Shown here piece after piece: positions 37,936-52,000 of a stretch of 64,000 nt of DNA (its first letter is position 1; each line of letters starts with the position of its first letter). A model generated the notes under the pieces. It was not told the origin of the DNA. It did no database searches and saw nothing but the letters and a program-made list of their open reading frames with translations. A program made the translations under genes and the position numbers. Source of the DNA: Dromaius novaehollandiae (taxonomy: Eukaryota > Chordata > Aves > Casuariiformes > Dromaiidae); contig NC_088132.1 of NCBI RefSeq assembly GCF_036370855.1, positions 68,424,841 through 68,488,840 of the forward strand, in the 5' to 3' direction.

Positions 37936-40900
37936 AGGTGTTTACTCGCAAAGAGCTCGGGCCAAGCTTTCAAGTGCTGTTTCACAGATTGGACATGCAC
38001 GTTTTTCCCCATCAAAAATGACATTATTTCTCTTCCTTGAATAAACAAAACACTTCATATGTGAGTTAAAGACAAACATATAAACTCTGGAACATTTTGT
38101 TCTTCCAGACAATGCAAGACAGCCACAGCACTCAAAACGAGAGTAAGTAACAACATCAATCAGTAAATTATTTTCCCAGTTAAGGCAGTTTTGTTACACA
38201 AGTTGATTTTGCCAGCACCATACCCATTTTTTAAGGTCTTACGTATGCTTTCCTTTTTCTCCTTAAGAGCAATGCATTTTTAAGGGAAGAATTTTAGTCA
38301 GAGTGCAGTTGCTGTAATAATTTACTCTCTGATAAAGCAGGATTCAAGGTAGCACTAAGTCATGACCTCAGCCTTAACAAGACTCTGTAGCACAAGTCAA
38401 ATCACATCTTTGGGTCCCAGGGCCCATAAGTCATAAGGTCAAAGAGGACCACTACCTATTCAGCCATGTTAAATCCCAAAATCTTTTAGAACTTGAATAA
38501 AATGATTTGCGGTCTTTGTACTTACTGCTCATTTTGTCCCTGTGTTCAGTTAGCTCTTCTCCAGCACTTCAGTATGAGGCAGATTTCTCTGATGAAATGC
38601 CACATTTTGGTAATTACTTCTGACTTTAAACTTTCTGTACTTCAGTTCCTGCCTATAAAAGAAATCAAAAAAGTTTTATCCCCCCATTTTGTAGGAATGT
38701 GTGATGTGGCAGTCGGTCTTCACAAACCAAACACACACAGACACACACTTTGATGAGCACACAGAGAAGATCCCATGAAAATTAACAGCTCTGAGAGGAG
38801 CCTAAATAGCATACACTGACTACAGTCACATACTAATCAACCAGGATAAGGGAAGATACCGAATAGGTGCTCTGGTTTGTGTCCAGAAACCAGGTGAATG
38901 ATGAAGTAGATGATTTCAGGATATTCCTGAATTTGGTAACCTCTTGGCAGTGCACAATATACTCCACAGATCTATCTCGAGAGCATAGCAATGTCCTGGT
39001 GAAAATATTACATTTTTCTCTTGCAACTGCAGGTGATTCTTCCTACTAATACAGCTGACAGAACATGTCCGTATAACATGGAGCAATACAGCTTTTGGAT
39101 ACAAACATTCCCAGGAAGCTGATTTGAGAGCATAATTCCTGCTTGCCTACTCACTTCCCAGCTTTCTTTTTATGACTGCTGCAATAATCCAAAAGTATCA
39201 CAATAAGGACACCAAAAGGAGGTGCAGGATCTATACCTTTAGCATGTTGCTGTTTCAGATTGCAAAATATCAAGTTTTGCAGGCCCAGTGCACTCATTTA
39301 CTATTTGAAGAGTTAAGGGCCTCTGAAAACTTTCTGCTGCCTATCTTATTGAGCAAAGTTCTCAAAAAAACGTAATTCTGAGTCCTGGTTTGGTGACTTC
39401 AGCCCGGTTTTGGTTGCCCTCAGCAACCTACTGTGGAGATAATTGCCAAAAGCTGCACAGCTTTGCTCGGTGGGGGTGACAGTCACTGCTATGACCTTGG
39501 CTAAACCTCTAGGGATCATAGAGAGATCACAGGTTAGGAGCTTGTGAATCGGATGGGCTCATGATACCGCCCTCCTCATGAGGGAGGGGAGCTGCCATTC
39601 GTTAGAAAGCCGTTTGGGGTTTCTATCTCTCTCTCACCTATTCTGGCAAGGAGATGGTTCCAAAAACACAACAATTTTTTTAATCATACTGACAAGTCAG
39701 TCATTTGAGTCTCTGGCTGCATGCTCTTTCCTTCACCTTTCTGGGAATATTATCATGTATCATTATCATGTATCTTGACCAAAAGTTGGCTATGCCTTGC
39801 CTCATGAGTGCCAAGGTAATTTTTATTTACATAAAAAACAACCTGTATTTGCAATATTTACCAGCTATCCCCACTGAATACCAATGTCTTGGTCAGATTA
39901 GATAGGGATGTTGCCAAAGTGACTTCAGTGGCCGGTATTTCTGTGCAAGTCATCTGGGAAATTTAGCTGGCCTTTGTGTCAGGAAGAGTACAGAACACTT
40001 GAGGCCTTTGAAGCCCTCAGACAGACAAACTGATCACTGGAGAGACACTGTACGGCTAAGAAATGGTCTGGAAGCACATGTGCAAAACATGAATGAGAGG
40101 AGTGCCTCCAGCTTTAACTTGGTAAGAAAGAAGAAATTGAGAGGAAGCACAAGAGGAAAACTGCTGACACTGCTCTGTCACAAAGAGCTAAAAGGGAGTC
40201 GGGGCTACCGCTGCTCTGTCCTTCACGCCTCTAGGCAGAGAAGTGCCAAGCGTGTACAGTGCAAGCTGTCCAAACCGAGCTGCTGCTAAAAGCACTCTAT
40301 AAGTCATAGGCCTTAGAGATGCATGAAATACTCTTAATGTGCAGTTTCCATGGAAAACAGACAGTGAGGTAGAAATCATTAATTTTAAGCTGTCTGTGCA
40401 GTGACATGTCTAACAGGCTTTATACATATTTAGAATAATGCAAAAATTATAGCACCAAATTAGCATGAATGCATTTAGGAACTCTATAGTAACATAAATG
40501 GTGAAGAGTGTACATGAAGGTTTTCCTCATATAGGAGCTCTGGGAATTTAGCACCGAGGAAGCTGAGAGAGATGGTCTGTAGTAGAGTTTCTATAACTTT
40601 AGGAAAAGCCCATGAAAATGCTGACTTAAGCACGTGAGGCTGGTACACTTACATTGGGGAACCTGGGTCCTTCTACAGAATAGAAAGGAAAACATGAACA
40701 TTGTGCAAATCTTTTCTGTTTCCTGCTCTGACCTATATTACTTTTTATTAAAAAGCCTTCTACCTAAACTTCTGTAGGGTCTGGGATGTAAGGATCCTAC
40801 AGTCTTTAAGAAACAAACTTAATCTATCCCAAAAGGCATTTCAGGTTATTTCTCCTGATAGTCATAGCTGAATCATTCTTCAGATCAAGGGTACACTGAG

Positions 40901-43900
40901 CAGAATACCAAATAAAAAATAGCCTTGCTTCTTGAAAACAAAGAATTTTCTTGTAGAATTATACAAGTAACCTACAAGCATCTTCATAAGCAAATGCAGA
41001 TTTTTTGCAGTATAAAGATTAGACAATTTAAGTTGGAAACAGCAAAGGAATTTTATAGTAGCATTTTAGCAAAAGACAAATAGAGTGAGTGAATTAATGT
41101 GAGTGTCTTGGCCTAAAAAGCCCAATTACTGCATCAAAGGAAAGAAAAAGCCAGCTGCAGGGGAGCCCCTAGGGCTCTACTCAAGAGCTTAACTAACTAT
41201 GACTTCTCTTTATTAGCTTGAAAATATGGGTACCTGGAGAGTATTGAGAGAGCTCATTTTAGTAGTCTTACCTGCTAGCCCTTCACACTGTGTTTCTTGG
41301 CAAATAATCCACATTCAAAAGAAAACGTAACCAAATGAAACCTCTGGTATGCTCTCCCATAAGGCCAAGTACAGACAAATGTGTATAATAACAGTGTGAC
41401 TTCCTGTTTTATGAAATAAATATGGCACATCAGAAGAGCCTTTTTTCTGTGAAAACCTGCAAAGCTGCATTCAGGTAATGGGAATGAAAAGATTCCTGCC
41501 AGCTAAAGACCCAGTTGAGCGGCAACTCTCTGCAGGGGGCTGCATTTTACTGCAGCTGGGTTAGGAAGGTATTGTGCTTTCCTCTAGCTGAAGAAAAGCT
41601 GAAAATCATTGCAGCTCACTGTTCCAATCCAAAAACAACAAATAAAACAAAATTTCTTCTGCCTAATTAGGCAGTGAGCTGGATAACATCACCGTGCCAG
41701 GCATGAATGAAGACTTGGGCTCCTTCCTGCAATGATCAGAGCACCTCAGGCTAATCTACCATTAAAAAACATACCTAAATTTTTAGCCTCCAGAGACTCC
41801 TCTTGAAGACAAGGCACTCAACTTTGTGTTCTGTGAGATTAGGCAAACCCACTAGATGGGTCGGCATCTTGCATGATTGAGGTCTTTTGAAGATGTGGAG
41901 CCCTGAAGCCATAGCACATGAGAGATTAGGAGGAGATAGTGAGAAAGAGCATTTAATCTGATTTTCCAAAAATAAGTCACAGAAGAAACTCAGACTGCAG
42001 TCAGGCATGTTGTTCTTGTTTTGAGGCTGGGTGAAACGGCTGTAGCTGCTACCCAGCCCCAGGTACTTACTTGCAGCTGTTCTGCCAGATGCTATTGCTC
42101 GACTGCGCCTGCCAGTTTTGCTGCCTGCATAGTGTTCCTCAGTGTAGGCTTCCTAACCCTGCTACTCCAAATGCATTAGCCAACCTGGAGCATTTTAACA
42201 GAACTGGGTGAGGGAGCAAAGGTACAGCTGAAACTGAAAAGCAAACCAAAACCCTGCTATTTTCATAACACGCAAACAGAAAAATCCGAAGTCATTGAAG
42301 AAAAGATAATGTATCATCTGATTTGAATTAAAGCATCCGATCTGTGAACTAAATTCCATGAATTAATCAAAGGGATTTAAAACAGAAAATAAGTACCTAT
42401 CCTTTTAACATCACAGCAGGGCACTCTTTCTGTTCCGTTAAGGGCATCTAATTGCAGTCCAAGGCTAAACAGGCTTCTTCATCAATTTATACTTTGTTTT
42501 TCAAAGCATGCTGAAGAGACAGAGAATGAACCAGAGAAGAGCAAAAGGCATGCTGAGTGATCCTCAAATCAGTACCCTCTAGCGTTCACTGAGAAAAGGG
42601 GAGTGTGAAAGCAGATGCAGCATAGTGAAAGCTTGCTTCCTTGCTTCTTTTCCTAGAGATTAACATTATATTCTGAACTGACAAGAACGAGGCTGGTAAA
42701 AATAAAGGGGCCCTTGTAAGCTAAGACAAAAGTGGAAAAGCAATTTTAAGTATTTTCTATACTACTTCAAAACATTTAATTTCAAAAAAAGAACAAGAGA
42801 AACTTTCACCTTCAAGAGGACAAGAAAGCTGAGGCAATTCCAGACTGCAGCCAGAACGGCTAAGGAGACAAAGGAGAACCACAAGAAGAAAGGATGCAAA
42901 AAAATTAATGATGATCCCAATATGTAATCTTCCCTTTAATGACATTTATTGGAAGTCCAGGTTGTCCAAGTTTGTTCTCACTTTCAAATGTCTTCTCCTT
43001 TATTAATAATAGTGTCAGCCTTTTTCGAGTTAGAAAGTTTGCTGCTACAACTGCTTGGTTAAAGACAGTCCGAGAGAAACTTCCCATCTGTTTACTTATT
43101 CTTTATTATCTGAGTATGTCTATACTGCAGTTAAAGCCGTGACTATAGGACAATAGAGAAATTCCTCACCTAACTCTAAATCCTTGGATACTGGATATCT
43201 TATCATAAACACATAGAACTTAAAAGGACTGATTTAGCTGAACTGGTATGCCTCAGATACCGGTTTACTACACTTACGTGCATTTCCCCTTATCTTAAGC
43301 AAGAAATATATTTTTGCATTTTGAATTTGCCATTCAGGATCTGATCCAAACGTCTAGTATGATTTTCTGTCTACATCGGCAGAAAACAGCCAGTGGGTCA
43401 GAAGACTGCAAGAACCTCGAATTAAGAAAGCAACATAACTTGCACGCCACTCACGCTACTCTCTCAGACCAGTTTAAACTCTAAAGTATGGAGCTCCATA
43501 GATCTCCTGACATTTAACTAGGCTAATCATAACTGGAAACAAATTATTCCTCTTATAAATATCCAGCTCATTTAAGGAGGAATATATGGGTTAAAATATT
43601 TATCTTTCAGATGATCTCTTGTGGTAAGGAACTCCATGGTTCATAAAGATGATAGCACTTCAAAGTGTTAAAAAAAAAAATCATCCTACAGAGAAAATAC
43701 AGTGGCTCACCAGGGCCTCCTGAAGATGCAGCAAAGATGTGCAACAGAGGTTTTAAATATCTGATCAAAGATATTTAAGAGAAGTATGTATGACACAGGA
43801 TATTTAGGATCTAGTTTTCACTAGGTGTTGCATTATGTAAAGTCACACACCCGCACATAGGCTGCTGAATATTTTGAGCTAGACGTCTTAAGTAAGTGAG

Positions 43901-45294
43901 AATAAGTGTGCTGGCTTAAATGTGATCAGTAATAAACCTCTTATGAAATATAAAAAATGAGCACTTGAGTGCAAAATTTATTACAGCTTTGTAAAACTGA
44001 GTCCAAATCTGAAATGGACGTGATGAGTATTCTGAATTACTGAGGTGATTAAATCTTTCTTTGTTGATTAAATATATGCCCATTCCTAAAATTGTGACCC
44101 AGGACTGCACAGGTTAGTGAATTAAGTTTCTATTCAGCTTCAAATCCTTTACTTCTATTCACATTCCTAACGACTTCTTCCAAGCAAAACAACTGGAGAA
44201 AAACTACTGCTTCTTTTTTATGTATATAAACTGAAAGTAAAGAATAAACTTTCATATAGAATTGTGATGCCCTCGAGCTTTATAAAACTTGTATCTCCTC
44301 CTTCGCCAGCTGCAGTTAAACTCAAGATCTTATCAAATTGGGAATTCAATTCTTTTGTTCTTATAATCCAAAAATACAAAATTCAGAAAAATATTGATCT
44401 AACTTGCATTTCATTTATAAATATTTATCATGCAACATTCAATTTAATAATACATTATCTTTCCCTTTTGCATGTATTTTTTATTTAATTTTTGTTTTAT
44501 TTAATTTTTAGCTAATGCTTTTATTATTTATCCATTCTTTCAAAATAAGACATATTTGCTCCAGCAATTTCATTGAATATATTTGATTGCATTCAAATAT
44601 TTCCCTCCAGGTCTTGTCTGATTTTTTTAAAAAATTGTTTTAAATACACATACATTAGGAGGAACTAGAAAAGAGAAAAATAAATACAATTTTGATTTTT
44701 TTCTCCTCAAAGAATGCTATGTAGACTGAATACTAGCATTAGCAATTTAGTGCATGATGCGTCCTAGGTATGCCTATATTCACATGCACACTTAATCATA
44801 GTTAAAGAATGGAAATCACCTAGACATGAATGCTTAGTTTATTGCGGAGGCCCTGAAAACAAAACAGTCTTTTCCTCCAGGAGAGGAGGGGCAGCAGTAG
44901 CACAGCTTCCCCCCCCCCCCCAAACTCTCTGTCCTGTAGTGCTTCATGAGGGGGTTAAGCCAATGTGCAACGTGGCAAAGCACTTGGCTGGGTAGGGGCA
45001 CAGTATCCCGACACACAGCTCTCGCCAGGGAAGGAAAGAGGAATAAGGGATTTGGATGGCTTGAGGGGTTCCTGAGGCTTTACAGCTCTATAGTGCGAAT
45101 TTTTTATTGGCCCTCTTCTCCCGCTTTATGCCAGATAAACACAGAGCATCCTTGAGAATGATTTTGCAAGCAAAATTATGACATTTAGTATTGCAGTTAG
45201 CAAGCATTAGCTAAAGGTCTACTTTGCACTGGTTTGAAGCAGCCTGCTCCGAGGGCGCCATGCTCTTCTGTGTTATTATAACAAATTCCAGAAC
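37936..45294. other. Intergenic, nothing recognised
   Basis: AT-rich, single-copy-looking DNA. A short imperfect CA tract lies at 38731-38748, an A run near 43669 and a C13 run at 44909-44921. No gene is supported. Confidence 0.45.
44909..44921 (+). repeat. C13 homopolymer
   Basis: Thirteen consecutive C residues, one of several long C runs in the window. The length is likely polymorphic or uncertain. Confidence 0.75.
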
Positions 45295-45535
45295 TTCTGC
45301 AAATGCAGGCCCCGACTGTGCCTTAATCCTCTTAGCGGCCCTTTGCTGGACCCTCTCCAGTTTGTCAATAGCTCTGGTCCCAGGGGCCCCAAACTGCCCA
45401 TAATACTCCAGACGTGGCTTCACAGACGTGGTGCAGAAGGGAGTCATCACTTCCCGGGGCCTGCAGACTGCCGTCGTGATACTGCAGCCTCCTGCGCAGC
45501 CAGCCTTCTCCCCTGCAACGGCACGCTGCCAACAC
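45295..45535 (-). mobile_element. CR1-type LINE fragment, minus orientation
   Basis: The minus frame includes S-V-K-P-R-L-E-Y-Y-G-Q-F-G-A-P, followed by D-K-L-E-R-V-Q-Q-R-A-A-K-R-I. This matches the conserved stretch after the palm domain of CR1 reverse transcriptase (R-P-H-L-E-Y ... F-W-A-P ... L-E-R-V-Q-R-R-A). Flanking nucleotide sequence at 45480-45535 also fits the upstream CR1 segment. It is frame-damaged and truncated at both ends. Confidence 0.8.
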
Positions 45536-45774
45536 AAAAAAAAGCCTGAATAGTCTTCTTTCCAAAGTGTATCTATTTATTTTATTGCTATGTGCAATAA
45601 ACAGCTCCAGCTGCTTTTAAGCCTCTACAGCCTTAGAGAAGAAACGACACCAGCAAAGAAAGGTCGTGTGCACACCTCATTTACAAGGAAATTAAAGGGT
45701 TCAGATAAATTTTGCCATTTTGTCTTTGCTAACCAGGTTAAATGCCCCCCCCCATCACTTGTTGGGACAAGATG

Positions 45775-46040
45775 TGAGATCCACCCGCCACCCCCTCCCC
45801 TACCGCCAGGCCCCCTACGGCGACAAGTGGAGAGGGGGGTCGTTAGGAGACAAAACAGACGAAAACGGGCTCCAGTGGGCACCGGCCACGCTGCTGGGAC
45901 ACGCGGTGAAACGAGGTGCTGCTTTGCCTCGCCGAAGGCGCCCGGGCAGCCGGCAGCCCCGGGCGAGGTGAGGAGCCGGCCGAGGCGGGGGACGGGCTCA
46001 GGGCGACCCACGGCCCCGGCCCTGGCTGCCGCCCTTCTAC
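45775..46040. promoter_or_regulatory. CpG island, candidate promoter
   Basis: About 26 CpGs fall in roughly 260 bp, with GC-rich blocks such as CGCCCGGGCAGCCGGCAGCC. A good plus-strand donor-like site, GGGCGAG|GTGAGG, lies at 45967/45968, which would fit a rightward first exon. Frames of 172 aa (plus) and 152 aa (minus) overlap it and look like GC artefacts. It sits about 240 bp right of a CR1 fragment and 8 kb from the other island. Confidence 0.55.
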
Positions 46041-49000
46041 AGGCTGAATTAAGAGGGTTTGCTGTCAGCAGGCGTAAAGTCATCCAATGTAATTTCCACC
46101 CAGCGTAATGCTATGGCTTCGCCAGATGGATGTTACAGGACCCATGGTCTACGTGAGAATTGAGGTCGTCGGTCTTCAGACTACCTGTCTGTTCACATAC
46201 AGCTATAGATCTGCCTAAGGGAATTTATTACAACTTTTCCCTCCCGTATTTGCATTTTTCTCACTCGTTAAGCTTTGTGGCCTTAATATGGAAATCAAGT
46301 GGAGATCATATGGCTGTTTCCCAGTCCCATGGGCAGAGAAACCATGGATGCTGCAAAGCACAGAAAGCCTGCTGTGGTTTTCTCTCGCGCGGTGGGACAT
46401 TACAAGTTTTGCTGGGGTTCTTTGCTGTTGCTTTGGGGGGGTTTCCTTCAGGCAGTGAAGCAGAAGATTATCTCAACCTAATGCTGTTTTCCAGAAAACT
46501 GGTAAACAGGAATCATTTGGGCTGTTCTCGTATACACCTGCCCTCTCACACGCACGCTGCCAGCTCCGCGCTGCGTGTCGTGGGGCCTCTGGTGCAATTT
46601 TTTCCCCAGGAATTACAAAAGCAGGCTGAGGTACTCTTTCAGTGAAACGCTCTGTCTTCTGTCATTTACATAGTACAGCATTCTCCCCTTTTGGCTAAGG
46701 TAGTGACACAGATGAGGACATGAAATAAGGTTCTGAAGTTTAATTAGTGTCGTTAGAAAATTGGATAGAAAAGCAATTTAGGCTGCTGCTGCTGAGGGAA
46801 AAAACCCTTGACGACAGCAGAGAATTGGAGTCATAATGTACCTTTCACATACAACTAATCTCCCTATCTCTGAACTGACAAAGATGTTTTTTCAGTAATT
46901 TGAACACCAGCTGGCTTGTGCCATTTTTTTGAATAATCCGAACACTTGTAATGCAATTCTTATTATATCTGTTTACATCTCCATTGCAGCTATGAAAAGT
47001 TTCACTGTGAATTGATAGCAACTTTCTCAACCCGGAGTAAGTCTAATGTGTCATTCATATTTTTTGCTTCAAGTACTGTCTGCAGCTCTTCAATGAGGTA
47101 CACAGAAGTCAGCTAAAAATTTAAACTCTCCACTGAACTCTTCAGTGTGGGTTCAATTCATTGCTCATCTACAGACTTCTCTGTGCACCCATGAGCAAGC
47201 TTAGACCATGCTCAGACCCCCCAGCTGGGACTTTTTAAGAGGCGAAAAGCAGATTAATCACTCTCCAGCATCATCTACTCCTCAAAGGTGCCTAAAATCA
47301 ATCAAACCTAAGTTTTGTTGCAATTCAGAAATACTTTACCTGTCATCAGATCATATTCTACTCAGATGACTAGCACTTAAAGAGTTCACTTAAAAATAAA
47401 AGAAGGGAGTGAAGGAGCCTTTCCAAAGTGGCTTAGTGGTGAGAGACTTTCAGAGGAAACAGGCGATGAGGGATCCAGATCCTCTCAGGCGGGCTTGACA
47501 GTGCCCAGGCGTGTGTTTCCTCCTCAGAGTGAAGGCAGAGAAGCACCAGTACACAGCTAGAAACGCAGGATCCCTTACTCTGTCATCTGGTAAGGAGAAT
47601 AAGGGGAAAACTTGGTTTCTGATCTCCGGGAGAACCATGCGTATGTTCTCCACTTAAGAGCTGATGAGCACCGAGGGCAGGGAACAGGGCTCGAGGCGCT
47701 CGTCCCATTGAGTGGCAAAATCAGATTTCCCCTCTCCTTGCTGCTCCAGTCCTGCAGGCCTGTCTGCTGCGGCCTGGCTTTGCAGAGAGCTGCCCTACCA
47801 CGGGCTACTTTGCTGCTGCAAAGTGGGAGCAGTGGGCTTAAATCCCTGCAGACCGATGAGGGTCCATCTCGTGCTTTATTGTTTCAGTGCGAGCGTCGTA
47901 ACCACAAAAATATTGTGCAGAAGAAATTGTTCTCTCCTCTACAAGCCTCTCCGGTACAGACAAAAGGGGTCTTAAATTCTGAGTCCCACGCTCTGAATCA
48001 GACGCACCCAATGTCTATGTGGTAAATCTTTGCTGACAGCACCCCGCTTACGGGCGAGGGAATGTATGTGGGAAGTGCGGTTCTGCTACAGCAGTGCCTC
48101 TGCAGCCACTGGAAAGAGGCAGTCTGCAAATTCAGGTAGACTCGATCGTTCTTCAGTCCCACACGGTCTGTCCCATTGCAAAATATTTCCCTGCCTTCTC
48201 AGTTTTGCCGAGTACTGCTGCATCAAAGATCTTAAAACTGCTGTTTTTGCCATATATGTTGTTGGTACACCTAAAATATCTTATTTCACGCATGGCCAGA
48301 TTTTTCTCTTTTTTTGCTAATCCCACTGTGAATACTAAAACTTGTTCAGAGAAATCTGTCTCAGCCTGCCAGACAAGCGTGGCTAGACAAACTGTTTTTT
48401 AAATTTTCTTTACTACTTTTTTAGTTTGACAACCATTTGGTCAGTGGGAATGATGACCGAATTCAGTGAATAGTTTTTGCCAAAGGAAAAAGCAAGGAAG
48501 AAATTTCCAGGATGGCAAAACAATTAATTTACCCTTTCCATAACAGAATGTTCAAATATTTAGGCTATAGCTACACAAAGAAATGTAGATGAGGAAGAGA
48601 GAGTTGCATCTGTGGTGCTGCTGTCTTTTACACAGTATGGCCCTTAGTTCATCTAAGATTCAGAAAAAAATGGAAATTCTGGCTCCTTCTCTGCCTGGCT
48701 GAATGCAGAGGTTTGAGCTGAGAACTCCACTTTCTGAGAGGACAGCCCAAAGCGCTCATTAAAAAAGGTTGTTTGGTTTACCCCTTTAATCAAGTCCTAT
48801 AAATACTTATCTTATAGCTATTTGTACATCCCTAGAGATGCAGCTGTGAACTGAGAGCTGCAGGAGACAGGCAGGGACGTGCCATGCAGCGCCGTTTTAA
48901 AAACACCAGAGGTACTTTGGCGTGAGCTCATGTGCCTGAATGACAGATCATGAATTAAAAAATGCTGGTTTCAGCCTGCTGCAGTGGGGTGGACCTCTCA

Positions 49001-52000
49001 CAGTCCTCCAGCCATCTTCTTGTTAGGGCAACATGGTCCTGTTGTGTCAAACCTTGCTACTCTGGCAATCACATCTGACAGTACCAAACGCATCTTTGCT
49101 TATGGTTTAAAATAATAAATGGAGAGGTATGAATTCTGACAGGAGTTGGTAACTATGTAATTTGTACATTGAATTACTACTCTTCAGCTGAGAAAGCCAT
49201 TCGCTGGCTAGTTTCCCCAAGATTTCTCTGCCAGTTTAGTTTTTCAAGTATATCTGAAAATACATTATACCTAGAAGGCATTGCAGACTCATGATCTCAC
49301 CTGGCTTAAAGCTAAAACTCACAATTTTCATTTAATCCCTTCCTTTCTGCCCTGCCAGCAACAAAAACCTCCAGAAATAAATTGAGGCAATTATCCATTG
49401 AATTTATACGGTTCAAATTATTGCTAAGTTTGTTTGGCACATTTGTGCTTCAGGAAAGTTGCGTGTGAATGGATTTTAAGGCATGGTCTGCAGTCAGGTA
49501 GCCTATTTACAGTGTTGGTATCAAATCATAGGTGGTTGTTGTCGCAGTGCTGCTATATAATGTGTCCTAGTGGCATGCTGAGTACACTCAGGCAGAGTTT
49601 GCAGTAGGTGCGATGGAGTTAAGACTCAAGACTGAAATGCAGGATACTCTTGAATGACTAGAGTTCGCATTCATCCCTCAGAGCTTCTGGGTTATTGAGG
49701 GAGGTGGGCACGTTACTGAAAGTTAGAATAGGAAAAGCTGCACATACAATATATAGAGAAATGTGTTAGCGACGCATGAAATACAGCGAGAGAAATGTGT
49801 TACAGTGCACATGAATGCAGTAACAATATTTTGTAGTGAATCAAGTTTTAGCATTTAGGTAAGAAGTTTCTTTACTGACCCAAAGGTATAAAACCGAGAA
49901 GGCAGAACGCCACCGGGCCTCATGCGTAACACTGTACGTATCTTCCCTCTCACCGCAAAACAAACAAAATAACAACATCCAAACGAACAAATGGGAGCCT
50001 GCTGGAGCTGGGATGTTCTCTCAAGACTTCCTCTTCTATGGGAGAAGTTGTTTAACTTACTTCTTCCCCTTCTGTCTTCCATTTTATCTTATTTTTTTCC
50101 TTCCCAAATTGCTTAAATAGCATGATAACAATTAACACACTGCCTAGCCTGTCTGACTGTATGGGGAAAAGGGAAAAAAGCCTCTTGCTCTTTATTTGTT
50201 CGCCCCTGTGTAGTAAGTTTTACAGTGTAGCTGATTCTAGGCTCTGAAAATACTCATTGGTTTAGTGGAACCGATGCAGCTTTTGGCTTAAGCCATCAGT
50301 AATTGGCATGAAATGGCAAGCATTCATAAAGCAGTTAAATCCGTTTTTATGGTAAATCCTGCCATTAGCCACATTCAAGCAGCTATGCTTGGTTAGAAAA
50401 AACAAAATGTTCCCAGTGTTGCTGCACTCTCTGTTGCTTGTACCTTTAGTAGTAAGCACACCAAGCCATTTAAGTCTCTTTTCTGGTTCTAGGTAAATGA
50501 CAGAAAATCTCAGCAGCGCAAGCGTTGCAGAGCCAGGACTGAATCACCTCTTATCATACTGTTAATGATTCCTCTCAAGTGCTGGGACTGTTTTTTGCAG
50601 TACACTGTGAAATGCAAACAAGTCGTCGCTTCTCCAGAGTGTACGGCTTGGGTTATTAGTGTTCTCCTTGCAGCGGGGCTCTGTGCCACCAGAGAGGTGG
50701 CCGTTCGGTCGCGCTTTCCGCTCCTTTCTCAGTGGCAAGTTCATCCGCTGTCATTTCTGCAGCAGTCAGACAACTACTTAGGCAGCAGTGATGCTCTCCC
50801 TCATTGCCATAAGGAGGAAAATACTAAGGTGCTTTTTGTGAGGAATCCTGTCAGAAAGATGAAACTTTAAGCTTGCAGACATCTGACTTCTGTCCCTCAC
50901 TTCCCCCCTTCTGTGCTGTCTTCTATTACAGGCTGCCCCAGCACTTGAGCACTCCTTTTCCTTTCGAAAATATGTATTCTTTTTATCACAGTATCTGTAG
51001 ACCATGGAGAAATTGTTACCACATATATAAAATGCCTTTTCCGGGATTTTATGCATCCTTTTCCCACTTGGTAAGCTTTAGGAAAAAAGACCACAACCGA
51101 AAACACTTATTCAATCTTTTTCTGGATTTAACAAAATTAATGCCAAAAAAAAAAAAAAAAATCAAAAGGCCAAAGTAATGAGTGCTTGCTTATAAGAAAA
51201 AAACTTACAACTTTCTGTACCAAATTGTTTTCATAAGTTTTACAGATTTTTTTAACAGTACAAAGTATTTTTCTTGCATTTGAGAAAGATGCAAGAATGC
51301 ATATGTTCATACAAAAATGACACATTTGGTACAATTGTTGTTAAAAGTAGCACATGGACTGCCCTAGAAAGGAGAGTTGATTTCCTGACATTTTTACACA
51401 TAGAGTGCAAACAGACTTCATAAAATGCTCTCAGTCTGATAATTTTGTGAGTGCTGATTTTGGGCAGAGAGGGAAGTAGCTGCTAAGACACTCATTGAAA
51501 TGTATCTGATTTTGTTGGTCCTTTAAATTCTCAGGATTCACTGGGTCCGAGAGCGACACCACAAAAAGACCTGCCTAGACCATCCAGCTCCTCTCCCAGC
51601 CTCCAGCTCGTGTTTTCAGTCCAGGCTTCAGCTTTTCTTGTACTATTCCCTATGAGCCAGCAGGCTCTTGCACGGCCTAGCAGCCCGCAAGCTCTTTTCG
51701 AGGGCAGTCCGTGAAAATGCTCTCTCCATACAGCGCAGGAAACACGATCACCAGACGAGTGGGACTTCGAGCTTGTAAGGGGGGTATTCAAATGGACAAA
51801 ACAGAACGCTTCTCCAAATGTTTCTCAGCACTGGTTATCTCAGCGAATCTTAGGTTCAGTGCTATCAAATGTGAGGTGTTTTCAGCTGATAGTCTTCCAG
51901 CTTCCTTTCCCTCAAGCATTGATTTAGTGATGTGAACAGGAAAAGAAATCCTTGATTCTTTGTAATGAAATGAAAGAAGAAGCAATGGAAGTTTACCCAA

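Noticed and set aside
37555-38048. Arg/Ala-rich minus frames (121 and 124 aa) over the first CpG island.
   Set aside because: Same reason as the other island; the region is better explained as a promoter or untranslated exon.
45590-46108. 172-aa plus frame and 152-aa minus frame over the second CpG island.
   Set aside because: GC-rich islands open frames on both strands; there are no domains, and the Pro/Arg/Ala composition follows base content.
51145-51162. A-rich run as a possible poly(A) tail of a processed pseudogene.
   Set aside because: No AATAAA lies upstream and no recognisable gene sequence precedes it; no target duplication was seen.
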